From assembly GCF_007558815.1 (NCBI RefSeq), contig NZ_VLTJ01000042.1:124001-188000 (forward strand): a stretch of DNA of 64,000 bases, given 5' to 3'. How positions within the stretch are numbered: position 1 is the stretch's first letter; every line of letters starts with the position of its first letter. Position numbers and translations under genes: made by a program. Origin of the DNA: Verticiella sediminum (GTDB lineage: Bacteria > Pseudomonadota > Gammaproteobacteria > Burkholderiales > Burkholderiaceae_B). The notes under the pieces are model-generated. The model was not told where the DNA came from. It saw only the letters and a program-made list of their open reading frames with translations, and ran no database searches. Shown here piece after piece: positions 38,220 through 45,329 of the stretch.

Positions 38220-38729
38220 ATGCACAAACGCATCGCGACTTTCTGCTCTGCCGCCCTGCTGTGCGCGGGGGTCGGCTCCGCCGCCATCGCGCATGCGCAG
38301 CCCACGTCCAGCATGACGGAATCCAGCGCGCCGGCGAGCGCCCAGGGCGCTGGCGGTGCGCCGGCGGCCGCCGCTCCCGCGCCGGGCGCTGCTCCGGGTG
38401 CTGGCGCAGCGCCGGGTATGAGCGCCGCGCCGGGGGCCGCCGACGGGGCGAGCGCTGCCGTGACGGATGCGCAACTCGAGAAGTTCGTCGAATCGGCCCA
38501 GAAGGTGGCTGCTCTGTCGAACGAGTACAACCAGCGCCTGCAGCAGGCCGAAGGGACCGACAACCAGCAGCAGATCGTGGCCGAGGCCAACGACCGCATG
38601 GCGTCTGCCGTCGAGGAAAGCGGGTTGACGGTCGAAGAGTTCAACGGCATCAGCCAGGCCATCGAACAGGATCCGCAGTTGCACGCGCGCGCGCAGCAGA
38701 TGCTGCCGCAGCAGCCGACGATGCAGTAA
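38220..38729 (+). CDS. secreted DUF4168-like protein
   Basis: A 169-residue exported protein: signal peptide cleaved near AIAHAQP, an Ala/Pro/Gly-rich linker with repeated APGAAPGAGAAPG-like units (about 45-80), then a helical DUF4168-type domain (AQLEKFVESAQKVAALSNEYNQRLQQ ... GLTVEEFNGISQAIEQDPQLHARAQQ). Function unknown; members are periplasmic. TTGGAGG precedes the ATG. An intrinsic terminator follows. Confidence 0.85.
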   Translation: MHKRIATFCSAALLCAGVGSAAIAHAQPTSSMTESSAPASAQGAGGAPAAAAPAPGAAPGAGAAPGMSAAPGAADGASAAVTDAQLEKFVESAQKVAALSNEYNQRLQQAEGTDNQQQIVAEANDRMASAVEESGLTVEEFNGISQAIEQDPQLHARAQQMLPQQPTMQ

Positions 38730-38747
38730 GCACTGTCTCGCCGGACC

Positions 38748-38776
38748 AGGCCGCCCCACGAGGCGGCCTTTTTTTT
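38748..38776 (+). terminator. intrinsic terminator of the DUF4168-like gene
   Basis: Stem AGGCCGCC with AGGCGGCCT around a short CCACG loop, followed by eight T residues. Confidence 0.9.
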
Positions 38777-38823
38777 GGTGGCTGCGCGTACATGTGTTCC
38801 CGTCGGCGCGCGCCCCATGCGCC

Positions 38824-39378
38824 TCAACCGGGCGCACGCGTCTCGAACACCAGGCAGGTGGTGGTGGCATGCGCATACAGGGTGCCATCCGGCCCGACCA
38901 GCCGCGCCTGCGCGGTGGCGAGCTGGCGGCCGGCATGCAGGGCTTCGCCGATCGCCCGCACCCGCACTTCGCCCGGCCGCAGGGCGCGCACGATGTTCAC
39001 GCTGAGTTCTGCCGTGGTGTAGCCGCGGCCTTGCGGCAGCAGCGTGTGGACGGCGCAGGCCAGCGCGGAATCCAGAATGGCGGCGAACCAGCCGCCATGC
39101 GCCGTGCCCATCGGGTTCAGATGCGACTGTGCCGGCCGGCCCTGGTAGACGACCCGGCCGCGCTCCACCTCGACCAGCACGAAACCCAGCGTCTGTGCGA
39201 TGGGCGGATAGGGCGTGGCTCCAGCCAGCATGGCGCGCATCACGGCCAGTCCATCCAGCCCGGCCAGGGCAGCCGGGTCCGCGACGCCGGGCCACTGGCG
39301 CGCCAGCGCGGCCTCCTCGTCATCGATCCAGTCGGCCAACAGGCTGCGGCCATCGGCAGGCGCCGTGTCCATGCTCAT
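38824..39378 (-). CDS. PaaI-type hotdog thioesterase
   Basis: A 184-residue acyl-CoA thioesterase-like protein. The hotdog core is NPMGTAHGGWFAAILDSALACAVHT (His-Gly-Gly and the catalytic Asp in the helix), then YTTAELSVNIVRALRPGEVRVRAIGEALHAGRQLATAQARL. An N-terminal helix region of about 55 residues precedes it. GGAGAGG lies before MSMDTAPAD. The natural acyl-CoA is unknown. Confidence 0.9.
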   Translation of the reverse strand: MSMDTAPADGRSLLADWIDDEEAALARQWPGVADPAALAGLDGLAVMRAMLAGATPYPPIAQTLGFVLVEVERGRVVYQGRPAQSHLNPMGTAHGGWFAAILDSALACAVHTLLPQGRGYTTAELSVNIVRALRPGEVRVRAIGEALHAGRQLATAQARLVGPDGTLYAHATTTCLVFETRAPG

Positions 39379-39551
39379 CTTTCCTCTCCTTGTCTCGGCC
39401 CCCGGGGCGCCATGCGGCCGGGCATCTGTTCAGCCTTATGCCATGCGGCGTAAAGCGAAACAAGCGAGGCCTTGCGTTTGCTGCACTGCAGCGTTATGGT
39501 AATGTCGCCAGCGATCGCTGCGGCCCGCGCTGGGCCGCGTCTCCTTTCCCC

Positions 39552-40799
39552 ATGTCCCATACCCTTCCCGCCCCGCCAGTGCCCTCGGCGTCCGGCGAGC
39601 TGTCGCCATCCCTGCTTCTGCTGTTTGCCGCCGCATGCGGCCTGCTCGTCGCAAACATCTACTATGCCCAGCCCTTGATCGGGCTGATCGCGCCGGACCT
39701 GGGGCTGCCCGACAGCCTGGCCGGCATTGTGGTGGCCTGTGCGCAGTTGGGTTACGGCGTGGGGCTGCTGATGCTCGTACCGCTCGCCGATTGCGTCGAG
39801 AACCGCCGACTGGTCCTGATCCTGCTCGGCGGCGTCGTGGCGAGCCTGGTCGCGATCGCCGCCTCCACCGCTGCCTGGAGTTTTCTCGCCGCCACGCTGA
39901 CGTTGGGCCTGTGCGCGGCCGCCGCACAGATTCTCGTCCCGCTTGCCTCGCAACTCGCCGCACCGGCGCACCGCGGCCGGGTGGTCGGCAACGTCATGGC
40001 AGGGCTGCTCGCCGGCATCATGCTCGCGCGGCCGCTGGCCAGTGTGCTCGCCCAGTGGGGCGGCTGGCGCGCGGTGTTCGTGGTGTCGACCGTGCTGGTC
40101 TGTGCACTTGCCGTCGCCCTCGGACGCAAGCTGCCGCGACGCGCGCCGCAGGCAGGGCTGTCGTACGGCGCGATCCTGCGCTCGATGCCGGGGCTGCTCG
40201 CCCGCAATCCGCTGCTGCGGCGGCGCGCCTTCTATCAGGCGATGATGTTCGCCGCCTTCACGGCGTTCTGGACCGCAACACCGCTGCTGCTGGTCGAACA
40301 GTTCGGCTTCGGCCAGTACGGCATCGCGGCCTTCGCCCTGTGCGGGGCCGCCGGCGCGCTGGTCGCCCCGCTGGCCGGCCGTCTCGCCGACCGGGGCCTG
40401 ACCCGGGCCGGTACGTTCGGTGCGCTCGCCTGCGTCACCCTGTCGTTTGCGGCAACCGGCTGGGCCGGGCAGGCGAGCACGGTCCTGTGGCTGGCGCTCG
40501 CGGCCATCGGGATCGATGCCGCGGTCCAGGTGTGCCAGGTGCTCAGCCTGCGCGCCATCTTCATGCTGGCCCCCGAACAGCGCGGCCGCCTCAACGCCCT
40601 CTTCATGACCTCGGTCTTCGTTGGCGGCGCATGCGGGTCCACGCTCGCCGGCGCTCTCTACGCAGCGTACGGCTGGCACGGCGTCGCGCTGCTGGGCAGC
40701 GCTTTCGGGCTGGCCGCCCTTGCGCTCTTCGCCACCGAAGGCCGTGCGCGGCCCCTTCCCGCGGCGGACGGCGCGCGACGCCAGGCGCAAAGTCGATGA
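39552..40799 (+). CDS. MFS transporter (DHA1-like)
   Basis: A 415-residue major facilitator with 12 predicted helices. It shows IYYAQPLIGLIAPDLGL in helix 1 and the loop motif PLADCVENRRLVL (variant of the GxLaDrxGrR motif), with ARPLASVLAQWGGWRAVF and LAGRLADRGLTRAG later. Probably a drug or metabolite exporter; substrate unknown. The ribosome site is weak. Followed by a second MFS gene in the same direction, 90 bases downstream. Confidence 0.88.
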   Translation: MSHTLPAPPVPSASGELSPSLLLLFAAACGLLVANIYYAQPLIGLIAPDLGLPDSLAGIVVACAQLGYGVGLLMLVPLADCVENRRLVLILLGGVVASLVAIAASTAAWSFLAATLTLGLCAAAAQILVPLASQLAAPAHRGRVVGNVMAGLLAGIMLARPLASVLAQWGGWRAVFVVSTVLVCALAVALGRKLPRRAPQAGLSYGAILRSMPGLLARNPLLRRRAFYQAMMFAAFTAFWTATPLLLVEQFGFGQYGIAAFALCGAAGALVAPLAGRLADRGLTRAGTFGALACVTLSFAATGWAGQASTVLWLALAAIGIDAAVQVCQVLSLRAIFMLAPEQRGRLNALFMTSVFVGGACGSTLAGALYAAYGWHGVALLGSAFGLAALALFATEGRARPLPAADGARRQAQSR

Positions 40800-40889
40800 G
40801 CCGCCGTCATCCGCCACACATCACGCACGGGCGGCTGCCCGACACCTCGGCCAGCCTTCGCTGAATCCTTTTCCTTTCTTACACGCTTC

Positions 40890-42086
40890 ATGCATACACC
40901 CGACATTCATGCTCCGGCCCGCCCGGCGCTGGCCGAACTCGCCATGGCGATCGGCGGCTTTGCCATCGGCATCGGAGAATTCGTCATCATGGGGTTGCTG
41001 CCCCAGGTGGCCGCGGGCACGGGCGTCAGCGTTCCGCAGGCCGGCCATCTCATCAGCACCTATGCTGTCGGCGTGGTCGTGGGTGCGCCCCTGATCGCGG
41101 TTCTCGCCGCGCGCCTGCCGCGCCGCCTGCTGCTCATCCTGTTGATGGCGGCGTTCGCGCTGGGCAACTTCGCGAGCGCCGCGGCGCCCGGCTTCCTGTC
41201 GCTCGCCGGCTTTCGTTTCGTCTCCGGCCTGCCGCACGGCGCCTTCTTCGGCGTGGCCGCGCTGGTGGCGGCCGAACTGGCCGGCCCCGGGCGGCGCGCC
41301 CAGGCCGTAGCCCGGGTCATGCTCGGCCTGACCGGCGCGACGCTGGTCGGCGTACCGATCGCCACCTGGCTCGGGCAGACCCTGGGCTGGCAAGCCGCCT
41401 TCGTGCTGGTCGGTGCCATCGGCATACTGTGCGCGGCGCTGGTCTGGCGCTGGGTGCCCTACACGCCCGGCAACCCGCTGGCCAGCCCATTGCGCGAACT
41501 CGGCGCGCTGCGCCGCCCGCAGGTGCTGCTCACCCTGGCCATCGGCTCGATCGGTTTCGGCGGCCTGTTCGCGGTCTTCAGCTACATCACGCCGACCATG
41601 ACCGAGGTGGCGGGCCTGCCCGAAGCCTGGATGCCCGCCGTGCTCATCGTCTTCGGCCTGGGCATGATCGCGGGCAACATCGGCGGCGCCTGGTTCGCCG
41701 ACCGCGCGCTCATGCCCACCGTCGCCGGCGTGCTGGTGTGGTCCATCCTGGTCTGCCTGACGTTCCCGTTCGCCGCTCAGCATCCGGCGAGCGCGCTGTT
41801 CAACCTGTTCCTGGTCGCGACCACGGTGGCGCTCGCGCCGGCGCTGCAGATCCGCCTCATGGACGTCGCCGGCGACGCGCAGACACTCGCGGCGGCGCTC
41901 AACCATTCGGCCTTCAACCTGGCCAACGCGCTGGGCGCATGGTTGGGCGGCATGGTCATCATCGCAGGGCACGGGTGGACGGCGACCGGCTGGGTCGGGG
42001 CGGCGCTGGCTGCGGGTGGGCTGGCGGTGTTCGGCGCGTCGATGTGGCTGGCGCGCACCACACCGGGCAACGTCGTTCGCGCATGA
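40890..42086 (+). CDS. MFS transporter (AraJ/YdhP-like)
   Basis: A 398-residue 12-helix transporter of the AraJ/YdhP-type DHA1 group: AIGIGEFVIMGLLPQVAAGTGVSVPQAGHLISTYAVGVVVGAP, the A-motif region LAARLPRRLLL, and SGLPHGAFFGVAALVAAELAGPGRRAQAVA. Such proteins export sugars or drugs. Not closely related to the upstream MFS protein. Convergent with the Fur-family gene. Confidence 0.88.
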   Translation: MHTPDIHAPARPALAELAMAIGGFAIGIGEFVIMGLLPQVAAGTGVSVPQAGHLISTYAVGVVVGAPLIAVLAARLPRRLLLILLMAAFALGNFASAAAPGFLSLAGFRFVSGLPHGAFFGVAALVAAELAGPGRRAQAVARVMLGLTGATLVGVPIATWLGQTLGWQAAFVLVGAIGILCAALVWRWVPYTPGNPLASPLRELGALRRPQVLLTLAIGSIGFGGLFAVFSYITPTMTEVAGLPEAWMPAVLIVFGLGMIAGNIGGAWFADRALMPTVAGVLVWSILVCLTFPFAAQHPASALFNLFLVATTVALAPALQIRLMDVAGDAQTLAAALNHSAFNLANALGAWLGGMVIIAGHGWTATGWVGAALAAGGLAVFGASMWLARTTPGNVVRA

Positions 42087-42171
42087 AGGACCTTGGACGA
42101 CGAACAATGCTCGATCAACGTCACCGCGGCGGCTCGACGATATCCTGAGCCTTGCCGACGACGCCCGCGCG

Positions 42172-42690
42172 CTATGCTCGGCCGGGACGTCCGCGCCGCT
42201 TGGGCCCGGCCGCGGCGCCCGATACGGTGCCCGTCTCGTCTCCGAAGACAATCGTCGTCACCCCCGCCCCGACATCGAAGCCGGTCTGTTCTGCCACGGC
42301 GAGAATGCGCGCCATGAGGCTCGGATCGTCGATCACGACGCTGCGGCCGGTGCGCGGGCAAGCCATGCGCAGCTCGCGGCCGTCGAACCCATCCGGCTTC
42401 AGGCGATAGAGCGCCTTGCGCCCGCCGCTCCACTCTCGCACCAGCCAGCCCGCTTCCAGCAGATCGGTGATGACCCGGTAGACGCTCGACAGGCTCACCT
42501 GACTGCCGCCCAACAGCAAGTGCCGGAAGATGTCTTCCCGGCCGACAGCGCCGCTATCCAGCTCGCGCATCGCGCGCAGCACTTCCATGCGTAGATACGT
42601 CATTCTCGGATTCGTACGATGCTGCCCCGGCGGTGTATCGCCTGGCCTGTAGGCTGCCGTCGACGAGGTTCCACGCTTGCTGCCCTTCAT
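42172..42690 (-). CDS. Fur-family regulator without the usual metal-binding residues
   Basis: Winged-helix protein of about 172 residues: MEVLRAMRELDSGAVGREDIFRHLLLGGSQVSLSSVYRVITDLLEAGWLVREW matches the Fur DNA-recognition domain, including LSSVYRVITDLLEAGWL. In the dimerisation half the histidine-rich ligand motif and the paired CxxC cysteines of Fur/Zur/PerR are missing: the equivalent stretch reads GRELRMACPRTGRSVVIDDPSL. A Lys/Arg-rich tail (GPKRRGRPGRA) ends it. Start uncertain: an ATG at 42792 and a TTG at 42921 would extend it by 34 or 77 residues. Its signal is unknown. Confidence 0.72.
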   Translation of the reverse strand: MKGSKRGTSSTAAYRPGDTPPGQHRTNPRMTYLRMEVLRAMRELDSGAVGREDIFRHLLLGGSQVSLSSVYRVITDLLEAGWLVREWSGGRKALYRLKPDGFDGRELRMACPRTGRSVVIDDPSLMARILAVAEQTGFDVGAGVTTIVFGDETGTVSGAAAGPKRRGRPGRA

Positions 42691-43038
42691 GACGAGACTG
42701 TCCGCTCGGGGCGGCGAGTCGCGATTCGTACCCAGGGCCTGCGTACGCGGGCGCGCAGCAAGCTCTTCGTATGGAACATGTTCGGCAATCATCCTGCGAG
42801 TCGGAACGGAAACGGCAGCCGGGTCGCCGCCTGCTCTCACGACACACAGAAAGAGGGGCACCGCGGCGTCACGGCGCGATGCATGACATGAGCAACGCCT
42901 GACAATAGGAATGATTGCCAATTACTGTTGTGCGAGTTTGCGTGCATGTGGCGGAACGTGGCGCAGGGCCGGCTGTTGCCATAATCCGCCACAAAGCCGC
43001 GGTGCCGGCAATGCCGGCGGCCCCGGCTGGGGCCACGC
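42691..43038. other. region upstream of the Fur-family gene
   Basis: About 348 bases. The Fur-family frame stays open through most of it (possible N-terminal extension). It contains GGAATGATTGCCAATTAC at 42908-42925, an imperfect Fur-box-like A+T motif (about 11 of 19 matches), and tandem hairpins GCCGGC-AAT-GCCGGC and GGCCCC-GGCT-GGGGCC at 43004-43034, which follow the histidine kinase stop and may end its transcript. No other gene seen. Confidence 0.4.
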
Positions 43039-44409
43039 TCAGAGCGGCAGTTCGATGATCGCGCGCAGGCCCCCGGCCTGCCGGTTGTGCAGCCACACGT
43101 CGCCGCCGTGCGCGCGCACGCAGGAACGTGCGATCGCCAGGCCGAGCCCCGTGCCGCCGGTGTTCGCGCTGCGCGCGGCGTCCAGCCGTGCGAAAGGCTC
43201 GAACACCTCTTCCAGCCGGGCTGGGTCGATACCCGGGCCGACATCGTCGACATCGATGCGCAGCGTCCGGGCGGCGTGATCGACACGACGCTGGATCGTC
43301 GCCTGCCCATAGCGCACGGCGTTGTCGACGATGTTGTTCAGTGCGCGCTTCAGATGCACGGGCCGGCAGCGATAGACCAGGGCCGGGCCGGCGTCACGGC
43401 CCCAGGCGATCTGCCGGCCCTGCAGCCGCTGCGCCTGGACCACCTGCGCCAGCAGATCGTCGATGTCGACTTCCTGCGGGGGTTCCTGCAGTGTGTCGTC
43501 CTGCGCGAACTGCAAGGTTTCCTCGACGATCACGCTCATTTCGTCCAGCGTCTGGATCATGTCGCGGCGCAGTTGCGCATCGTCGATCAGCTCCGCGCGT
43601 ATGCGCAGCGACGTGAGCGGCGTGCGCAGGTCATGTCCAATGGCGGCGATCATTTGCATGCGCCCTCTCACGAAACGGATCAGGCTTTCCTGCATCTCGT
43701 TGAAGGCACGGGTGATCTCACGGATGCCGCCGGGACCGTCAGGCGCCAGGACCACGTGCTCGCCACGGCTCACCCGCCGCGAAGCCTCGGTCAGCCGGCG
43801 CAGCGGGCGCATGATGCGCCGCCCGAAGAGCAGCGCGATCAGGGCGGTGGGCAGCATGCCCACGAAGAGCGAGAAGCTGAGCACCCTGCCCCAGTGGGCA
43901 GGCATCAACGTCGGCCAGTGCTGACTGTACAGCCAGCGACCGTCGGGCAGCCGCAGCTCGATGTCCAGGGCCCAGGCATGCGTGCCGGTGAAGGCCCTCT
44001 CCAGCCAGTTCCTGGGGTCGTTCACCCCGTCCACGCTGTCGACGCGTACGAACAGCACGTGGACCGGCAGCTCGGCCGCAAGATCGAGCCGGGCGCGGAT
44101 ATCCTGCGCCACCGCGCGCTCGCGCGGGTCCATGACATGGGTGTCGATGGCCGGCGCACCGGCCAGCTCGAAGCGCGCGTCCGGCAGGCTGATGTCCTCC
44201 AGCAGTTGCTCCGCCGTCGATGCGCGGCCCACCGCACGGTAGGCCGCCACCACTCGGCCCTCGATCGTGCGCAGCGAGAGCGGATGGACCGAGACATCGT
44301 CGGCCCGCCACCACGAAAGCAGCAGGACCGCGAACAGGTGGGCGAGCAGCATGGCGACGACCCACAGGGCGAACAGTTGTCCGGAGATACTGCGCGGCAG
44401 CCATCTCAT
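43039..44409 (-). CDS. sensor histidine kinase of a two-component system
   Basis: Inner-membrane histidine kinase of 456 residues, EnvZ-like layout. Helix 1 near 10-32, a periplasmic domain to about 170, helix 2 (VLSFSLFVGMLPTALIALLF), HAMP (RPLRRLTEASRRVSRGEH), dimerisation domain with His259 (AAIGHDLRTPLTSLR), and ATPase boxes NNIVDNAVRYG, DVGPGI and GGTGLGLAIARS. All kinase motifs intact. Its ATG overlaps the ancestral stop of the response regulator (ATGA), but that partner is broken, so the kinase is currently without a visible working cognate regulator. Confidence 0.93.
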   Translation of the reverse strand: MRWLPRSISGQLFALWVVAMLLAHLFAVLLLSWWRADDVSVHPLSLRTIEGRVVAAYRAVGRASTAEQLLEDISLPDARFELAGAPAIDTHVMDPRERAVAQDIRARLDLAAELPVHVLFVRVDSVDGVNDPRNWLERAFTGTHAWALDIELRLPDGRWLYSQHWPTLMPAHWGRVLSFSLFVGMLPTALIALLFGRRIMRPLRRLTEASRRVSRGEHVVLAPDGPGGIREITRAFNEMQESLIRFVRGRMQMIAAIGHDLRTPLTSLRIRAELIDDAQLRRDMIQTLDEMSVIVEETLQFAQDDTLQEPPQEVDIDDLLAQVVQAQRLQGRQIAWGRDAGPALVYRCRPVHLKRALNNIVDNAVRYGQATIQRRVDHAARTLRIDVDDVGPGIDPARLEEVFEPFARLDAARSANTGGTGLGLAIARSCVRAHGGDVWLHNRQAGGLRAIIELPL

Positions 44410-45159
44410 GCCGGTCTCGCCGTCACTTTGGCCGCGAGCAGATAGCCATCGCCTCGCACGGTCTAGAGCAGCACCGGGTGGCGCGGGTCCTGTTCGAGCT
44501 TCTTGCGCAGACGGCTGATCTGGCTATCGATGCTGCGATCGAAGCTCACGGCTTCGTTGCGCTGGGTGAGATCCAGCAGTTGCCCGCGGCTCAGCACGCG
44601 GTTGGCTTGCTCCAGGAACACGCGCAACAGGTGGAACTCGGTGGTGCCGATGGGCACCTCCTCGCCACCGTGGCACAGCGCTCGCGTGCGCGTGTCCAGC
44701 GTCCAGCCGGCGCCGAACGCATAGCAGTGCGCCGGGTCCGCGCCGGCCCCCGCTTGCACCGGCCCGTTCGGGCGCTGGGTGCCGTTGGCCTGATGCCGGC
44801 GCAGCACGCTGCGAATGCGGGCGATCAGCTCACGCGGATCGAACGGCTTGACCACGTAGTCGTCGGCGCCGATCTCCAGGCCCGCGATGCGGTCCACCGG
44901 ATCGGCGACCGCCGTCAGCAGAATCACCGGCGTACCCAGGCGCTCGCAGACGTAGCGGCACAAAGACAGTCCGTTTCTCGTCCGGCGGCATCACGTCCAG
45001 CACGATCAGGCTGAAGCTGCGCTCTTCGAGGGGGCGGCGCATGGCTTTGCCGTCTTCGACGGCTTCGACATCGAAATCGAAACGGCGCATGTACGTGAAC
45101 AGCGGTTCCCGAATGTTTTTGTGGTCATCCACGATGAGGATGCTGGGACGCCCATCCAT
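44406..45159 (-). pseudogene. OmpR-family response regulator, frameshift plus nonsense
   Basis: Receiver start MDGRPSILIVDDHKNIREPLFTYMRR with phospho-acceptor segment LIVLDVMPPDE, then a shift: an extra A in GAGAAACGG (TTT at 44974-44976 on the plus strand) turns the expected DENGLSLCRYV into another frame; the intended frame resumes CERLGTPVILLTAVADPVDRIAGLEIGADDYVVKPFDPRELIARIRSVLRR and the winged helix NEAVSFDRSIDSQISRLRKKLEQDPRHPVLL. There a TAG (44463-44465) stands where CAG is expected, followed in frame by TVRGDGYLLAAKV, the wing that is needed for DNA binding. The ancestral stop would overlap the kinase ATG. GAGGAAGG precedes the start. Confidence 0.85.
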
Positions 45160-45183
45160 GGCCTTCCTCGGCAGCAAGCGTAA

Positions 45184-45198
45184 AAATAAGAATTATTC
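45184..45198. promoter_or_regulatory. candidate Fur box upstream of the response regulator
   Basis: AAATAAGAATTATTC, an A+T palindrome (AATAA-GAA-TTATT) in a region otherwise very GC-rich, 25 bases before the regulator start. The pattern is close to the ...AATNAGAATTATT... form of Fur sites, which suggests iron-controlled expression. Confidence 0.45.
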
Positions 45199-45254
45199 AA
45201 TCAAATATTAACAAGACGACACCCAGCGTTCGGGCGCGCGGGCAGTCGAGCACG

Positions 45255-45290
45255 AAAAAGCCCCCCGGCGCCTCGTGGCGCCCGGGGGCG
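45255..45290 (-). terminator. intrinsic terminator of the PQQ dehydrogenase gene
   Basis: On the minus strand GCCCCCGGGCGCC-ACGA-GGCGCCGGGGGGC followed by TTTTT, 40 bases after the stop codon. Confidence 0.9.
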
Positions 45291-45329
45291 AACGCGCAGG
45301 GCAGCCGCCCTGCGCATGGCACGCAACGC

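Noticed and set aside
38350-38450. Repeats in the DUF4168-like gene as a DNA-level tandem repeat
   Set aside because: They follow from the Ala/Pro/Gly-rich linker coding and are not exact copies.
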